64,000 nt of DNA, taken from Silene latifolia (taxonomy: Eukaryota; Streptophyta; Magnoliopsida; Caryophyllales; Caryophyllaceae). The stretch covers positions 34,410,217 through 34,474,216 of the forward strand of contig NC_133534.1 of NCBI RefSeq assembly GCF_048544455.1, written 5' to 3'. The position numbers and the translations under genes are program-made. Within the stretch, counting starts at the first letter, position 1. Each line of letters starts with the position of its first letter. This document shows positions 60,573 to 64,000 of the stretch, piece after piece. Under the pieces are notes generated by a model, which saw only the letters and a list, made by a program, of their open reading frames with translations, did not search any database and was not told where the DNA came from.

Positions 60573-62747
60573 TTGAGATCATATAAGTCCCCCTCCTAAG
60601 TGTGAGTCCATAAGTCCTCTTGAAGACCATTAGATAAGGAAAATGGAAGGTTGAGATTGAAGCAAAAAAAAAGGGGATTATAGGGTAATTAAGCACTCTC
60701 TCTCACTACCCTCACTAATCTACATTAACTAAATACTAATCCACTATATATAATTTAATCTACCACCTACTTCTCACTCATCCCACACATTTCACACATT
60801 TCTCTCCTCTCTCTCTAAAAAAACCAAATAAAACCAAATAAAACCAAATAAATCAAACCCAAATAATCACCCACCCACACACCCCGACTGCCACTACATG
60901 GCTCCTCCAACCACCAACCACCACCATCGCCTGCCGCGGCCCCACCAACCACGACCACCGCTTACCCACAACACCACATCCTCTGCCACCTACCAGCCGA
61001 CACCACCTCCACACAGCCAACTACATTACACCGACGCCACCCACGACCACCCACCACACCACGTCCCAGATCTGACCCCCACCACCACTCGACCTCCCCC
61101 TTACCCACCTCCCGCCTCTTTCTGCCACCTCCCTCAACAACACCACGCACCTCGGCCCTCGCCCACCACGAACCTCCCCCACCACCCTCGACAACACCAC
61201 TCACCTCTCGCTTCTTGCTGTTGCCGCATGATCTGTGTTGTGGGTGTGTGTTGTCGGCTGTGTGGACGGGAAGCGTTGCTGATCTCGTTTCCTTTCTTTC
61301 TTTTTTTTTTTTTTTAAAATTTTTGAGATCTCCTTCTTTTTGAAGTATTTTAAGATGTTAGTGACTGTGGGTTAGTAGGACTGTAGGAGGGTAAGACGTG
61401 GTTTTTTTTTTTTTTTTTTTTTTTGAGATCTTTTTTTTGAATTTAGATTAATATAAAACATCGTCTTATTTTTTTTTCGGGTGTTGGTATGACATTAGAT
61501 ATATTTATAAAATTTTAGATCTAGGTTTCGAAAAAACTTATCTCTATTAAATTTTAGATCTAGGTTTTGAATAAACTTATCTCTATAAATTTTCGTATCT
61601 ATTAAGGTTACACTTATGTCGATTAAAGTTACACTTATCTTTATTAAAGTTACATTTTCCTCTATTAAAGTTACACTCATTAAAGTTTTAAAGTTACACT
61701 TTTTTCTATTAAAATTACACTTTTCTCTGTTAAAGTTACATTTTTCTCTATTATTTAAATTACACTTTTCTCCATTAAAATTACATTTTTCTCTATTAAA
61801 GTTACATTTTTCTTTATTATTAAAGTTATACTTTTCTCCATTAAAATTACAATTTTTTCTATTAAAATTACAATTTTTTCTATTAAAATTACATTTTTCT
61901 CTATTATTAAAGTTACTCTTTTCTCCATTAAAATTACACTTTTTTTCTATTAAAATTACATTATTTCTGTTAAAGTTACATTTGTTTCTATTATTAAAGT
62001 TACACTTTTCTCCATTAAAATTACACTTATTTTCATTAAAGTTACACTTATCTCTATTAAAGTTAGCCTCTCAATGACTAAAGTTATACTCTCAATGAAC
62101 TAAAGTCACTCTCTCAATAGACTAAAATTACACTTTCAAAGGACTAAAGTTACACTCCCAATGGACTAAACTTACACTTTTAATATGGACTATCTTAGTG
62201 GACAAAAGTTACACTTTTAATATGGAATAAAAATAAACTCTCAATGGACTAAAATTAAACTTTAATGGACTAAAATTACACTTTAATGGACTAAAATTAC
62301 ACTTTTAAAGGACTAAAGTTACAGTATAAGGTTACTCAATTTACAATTAGTTGTGTTAAAATTTGAAAAATTCAAAATAATATTTATCGTAAAAACTAAA
62401 GTTATACTCGTAAAACGCAAAATTTATCGTAAACTTGCTTCAAATTTTCAAATTTCAAAATAATATCCGTCAAACCGTTTTTTTTTTGTTAAAATTACAC
62501 TTTTTTTCGTTAAAATTACACTTTTAAAACAGTGAAAGTGTTGTAAAATTTGTATAAAGTTTTTGTCAAAAAAAAAAAAATTGTGTATAATAATCAATTA
62601 GTGAATGTATAATTAAAGCTAGAGAAAGAAAGTGGGATTAATTAGTGTATCGAAAACTCATTAGTGTTAAGTATGCTTTTTGACTTTCAATCTCAACCAT
62701 CCTTAGTGGGATATCTAAGGGATGTAGTGAGGATTTATGGACTCAAA
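60573..62747. mobile_element. microsatellite-flanked element C, ~2.2 kb
   Basis: The left end has gtgagtccataagtcctc, ccattagat and ggttgagattgaa. The right-end complement has ttgagtccataaatcctc, cccttagat and ggttgagattgaa, in the same order. The left abuts (AG)n and the right a short tatata. Contents are a Pro/His/Thr-rich low-complexity frame (60898-61317), T-runs and a minisatellite. No transposase is recognised. Confidence 0.65.
61605..62330. repeat. minisatellite of ~20-26-bp attaaagttacac units
   Basis: Units of the form ctattaaa(g/a)ttacacttttct repeat about 20 times to 62060. After that a second type, aatggactaaa(g/a)ttacact, repeats about 10 times. The leucine-rich ORF here is a by-product. 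Confidence 0.9.
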
Positions 62748-62966
62748 TATATAGGTGGATTAATTAGTCGATGTCTACGTGACATTTATAATCCTAGGTG
62801 TCTTTTAGTCGATGTCTACGTGACATTTAATAGGTGTTTCAAGTAAACTTTTAATAAAATTTTATAGATTAGAGTGACACACGGATTAAGATGTGACATT
62901 GCAAATGCATACGTGGTATTGTCTGCGTGACCTTTTGAGACTAGCCTTTTAATAAGATTTTATAGA
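62748..62966 (-). mobile_element. two Helitron 5' ends in tandem
   Basis: On the minus strand TCTATAAAATCTTATTAAAA starts at 62966 and TCTATAAAATTTTATTAAAA starts at 62878. The sequence gtcgatgtctacgtgacatt is repeated at 62768 and 62808. The 3' ends were not located. Confidence 0.45.
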
Positions 62967-63126
62967 TTATGTGGATATTTTGTATAGAAAAGTTGGGTTT
63001 ATGGTAAAAAATGGCAGTTCTGCACAATTTTATAGGAAAGTCCTTATTTAAAGTTCTTACCGAAACACCTTGGGCCTATGCTTTGGGCGTGTTACCCTCT
63101 AATTTTACTTTGGCCCAATAGCTACT
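62967..63126. other. spacer, nothing recognised
   Basis: No ORF or repeat was seen between the Helitron ends and the SINE insertion. Confidence 0.3.
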
Positions 63127-63140
63127 CTTAAGGTTGTGAT

Positions 63141-63219
63141 TTTTTTTTTTTTTTTTTTTTTTAAATGAGCGCATTTATAGCGCGGGCGAGAATCAAACCC
63201 CCAACTTCATGATTAAGGA
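63141..63219 (-). mobile_element. truncated tRNA-type SINE with 14-bp TSD
   Basis: A 79-bp insertion has perfect flanking duplications cttaaggttgtgat (63127-63140 and 63220-63233). On the minus strand it begins gggggtttgattctcgcc, close to a pol III B box (GGTTCGANNCC), and ends in A22. It is a 5'-truncated tRNA-derived SINE. Confidence 0.75.
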
Positions 63220-63233
63220 CTTAAGGTTGTGAT

Positions 63234-63710
63234 TTGTGAAGCTCCAAGTTCTAAATGGATTGTGAAAACCAAGTTAAGACTAAAATATTTTATAGGATTG
63301 TTCTATAATCAAGGAATGCTTATTGGAGAGAAAATGCACGGTATAAACATTGATATTATTTTATTTTTGTTTGATAAAATATTTATTTAAAGGTGTAATT
63401 ATAATTATAAAATATGACGATGCTAAAATAAGACTAAAATTTATATACAAACAAGTCTTATGGGCTTTGTAAAGTATACTGAGGGATGATCTCATATTAA
63501 ATATATTGTGAATCATTTTACAACTTAAGGTAAAATAGTTCCAAAAGTAATGAAATAGGTGAATATAATGATATAAGATAAAATGATTTACTAAAAAAAA
63601 TATTCATTTCAAATTAGAATCAATAATAAAAAAATTAGGGAAAAAAAAAGGTTTAAAAAACGACCCATTGCGCGGTTGCGCCCACTTATCATGTCAAACT
63701 CAAATACATC
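63234..63710. other. AT-rich intergenic, nothing recognised
   Basis: No ORF, terminal repeat or known motif was seen. Confidence 0.3.
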
Positions 63711-64000
63711 ATGTTATCAGTCGTCCTTGCTTAAAATACTGTTACCGATTACTCCTATTTCATACCAAATTTTATGTAACGTACAACGTCACATCGTCAC
63801 ATATAACTATTCAAGTATATAACCCCTAAAAATTTGCCCACTTAACATATATATGGCTTAATTGAGTGGAGTATTTGGCTAACCATGTTATCAGTCGTCC
63901 TTGCTTAAAATACTATTACCGATTACTCCTATTTCATACCAAATTTTATGTAACGTACAACGTCACATCGTCACATATAACTATTCAAGTATATAACCCC
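63711..64000. repeat. 174-bp tandem repeat reaching the window end
   Basis: The block starting atgttatcagtcgtccttgc begins at 63711 and again at 63885. The first ~116 bases match with one visible difference (tactgtta / tactatta). The second copy is cut by the window end, so copy number is unknown. Confidence 0.9.

Noticed and set aside
60898-61317. Pro/His/Thr-rich 139-codon ORF
   Set aside because: Low-complexity C-rich sequence inside element C; no recognisable domain.
61616-62077. Leucine/phenylalanine-rich 153-codon ORF
   Set aside because: Frame generated by the attaaagttacac minisatellite.

Overview
This window is nuclear DNA of a flowering plant, almost certainly a eudicot. It is AT-rich, its genes have GT-AG introns, and it is saturated with plant transposons (Helitron ends, Stowaway MITEs, hAT and Mutator-like elements, Ty1/copia, a TRIM, a SINE). 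No bacterial, organellar, rRNA or tRNA features were seen. The species cannot be read from the sequence; a Caryophyllales origin is only a guess.

Host genes sit between about 9.4 and 22.5 kb. There are two tandem SKP1-like genes (9526-11502 and 15535-19313, two exons each). They are products of one segmental duplication and are now separated by a candidate Mutator-like insertion that carries a TPR-protein ORF with a poly(A)-like tract (13.06-14.8 kb, minus). The second SKP1 copy has a threefold 48-bp repeat at its N terminus and a hAT element in its intron with a clean 8-bp target duplication. A two-exon minus-strand gene (20373-22478) encodes a membrane-anchored coiled-coil protein of about 443 residues. 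I do not recognise its family.

The left arm (1-9.1 kb) is a pile of Helitron units. One of them (5744-9125) carries captured fragments of an SDE3-type RNA helicase and of CDC48, tail to tail, both still in frame. The interval 22.5-30 kb is AT-rich Helitron, MITE and TRIM debris with no supported host gene.

From 30.4 to 62.8 kb there is a chain of four elements whose ends abut (TA)n/(GA)n microsatellites. The largest (33.33-59.44 kb, 26 kb) is a giant Mutator-like element with two convergent genes, an arrangement like MuDR. From the left end runs a FAR1/MURA-type transposase with a SWIM finger, broken by many frameshifts. From the right end runs a long multi-exon gene encoding, in order, a histone-H1-like basic region, a plant-mobile-domain/DUF1985-like domain, an acidic tract and two Ulp1-like (C48) protease modules. 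Both the basic and acidic parts are built from duplicated, phase-symmetric exon cassettes. A palindromic 9-mer (TTACAGTAA/TTACTGTAA) occurs 13 times inside this element, nearly always outside exons, and was not seen elsewhere in the window. By analogy with the Arabidopsis VANDAL/VANC anti-silencing system, the DUF1985-Ulp1 gene and the dispersed motif together are the best candidate here for an undescribed system.

A young 8.8-kb Ty1/copia element (40680-49482, minus, TSD gtgat) is inserted in the last Ulp1 exons. Its LTRs are about 99% identical, yet its polyprotein is frameshifted several times. The right end (62.8-64 kb) holds Helitron 5' ends, a tiny truncated SINE with a 14-bp TSD, and a 174-bp tandem duplication that runs off the window.
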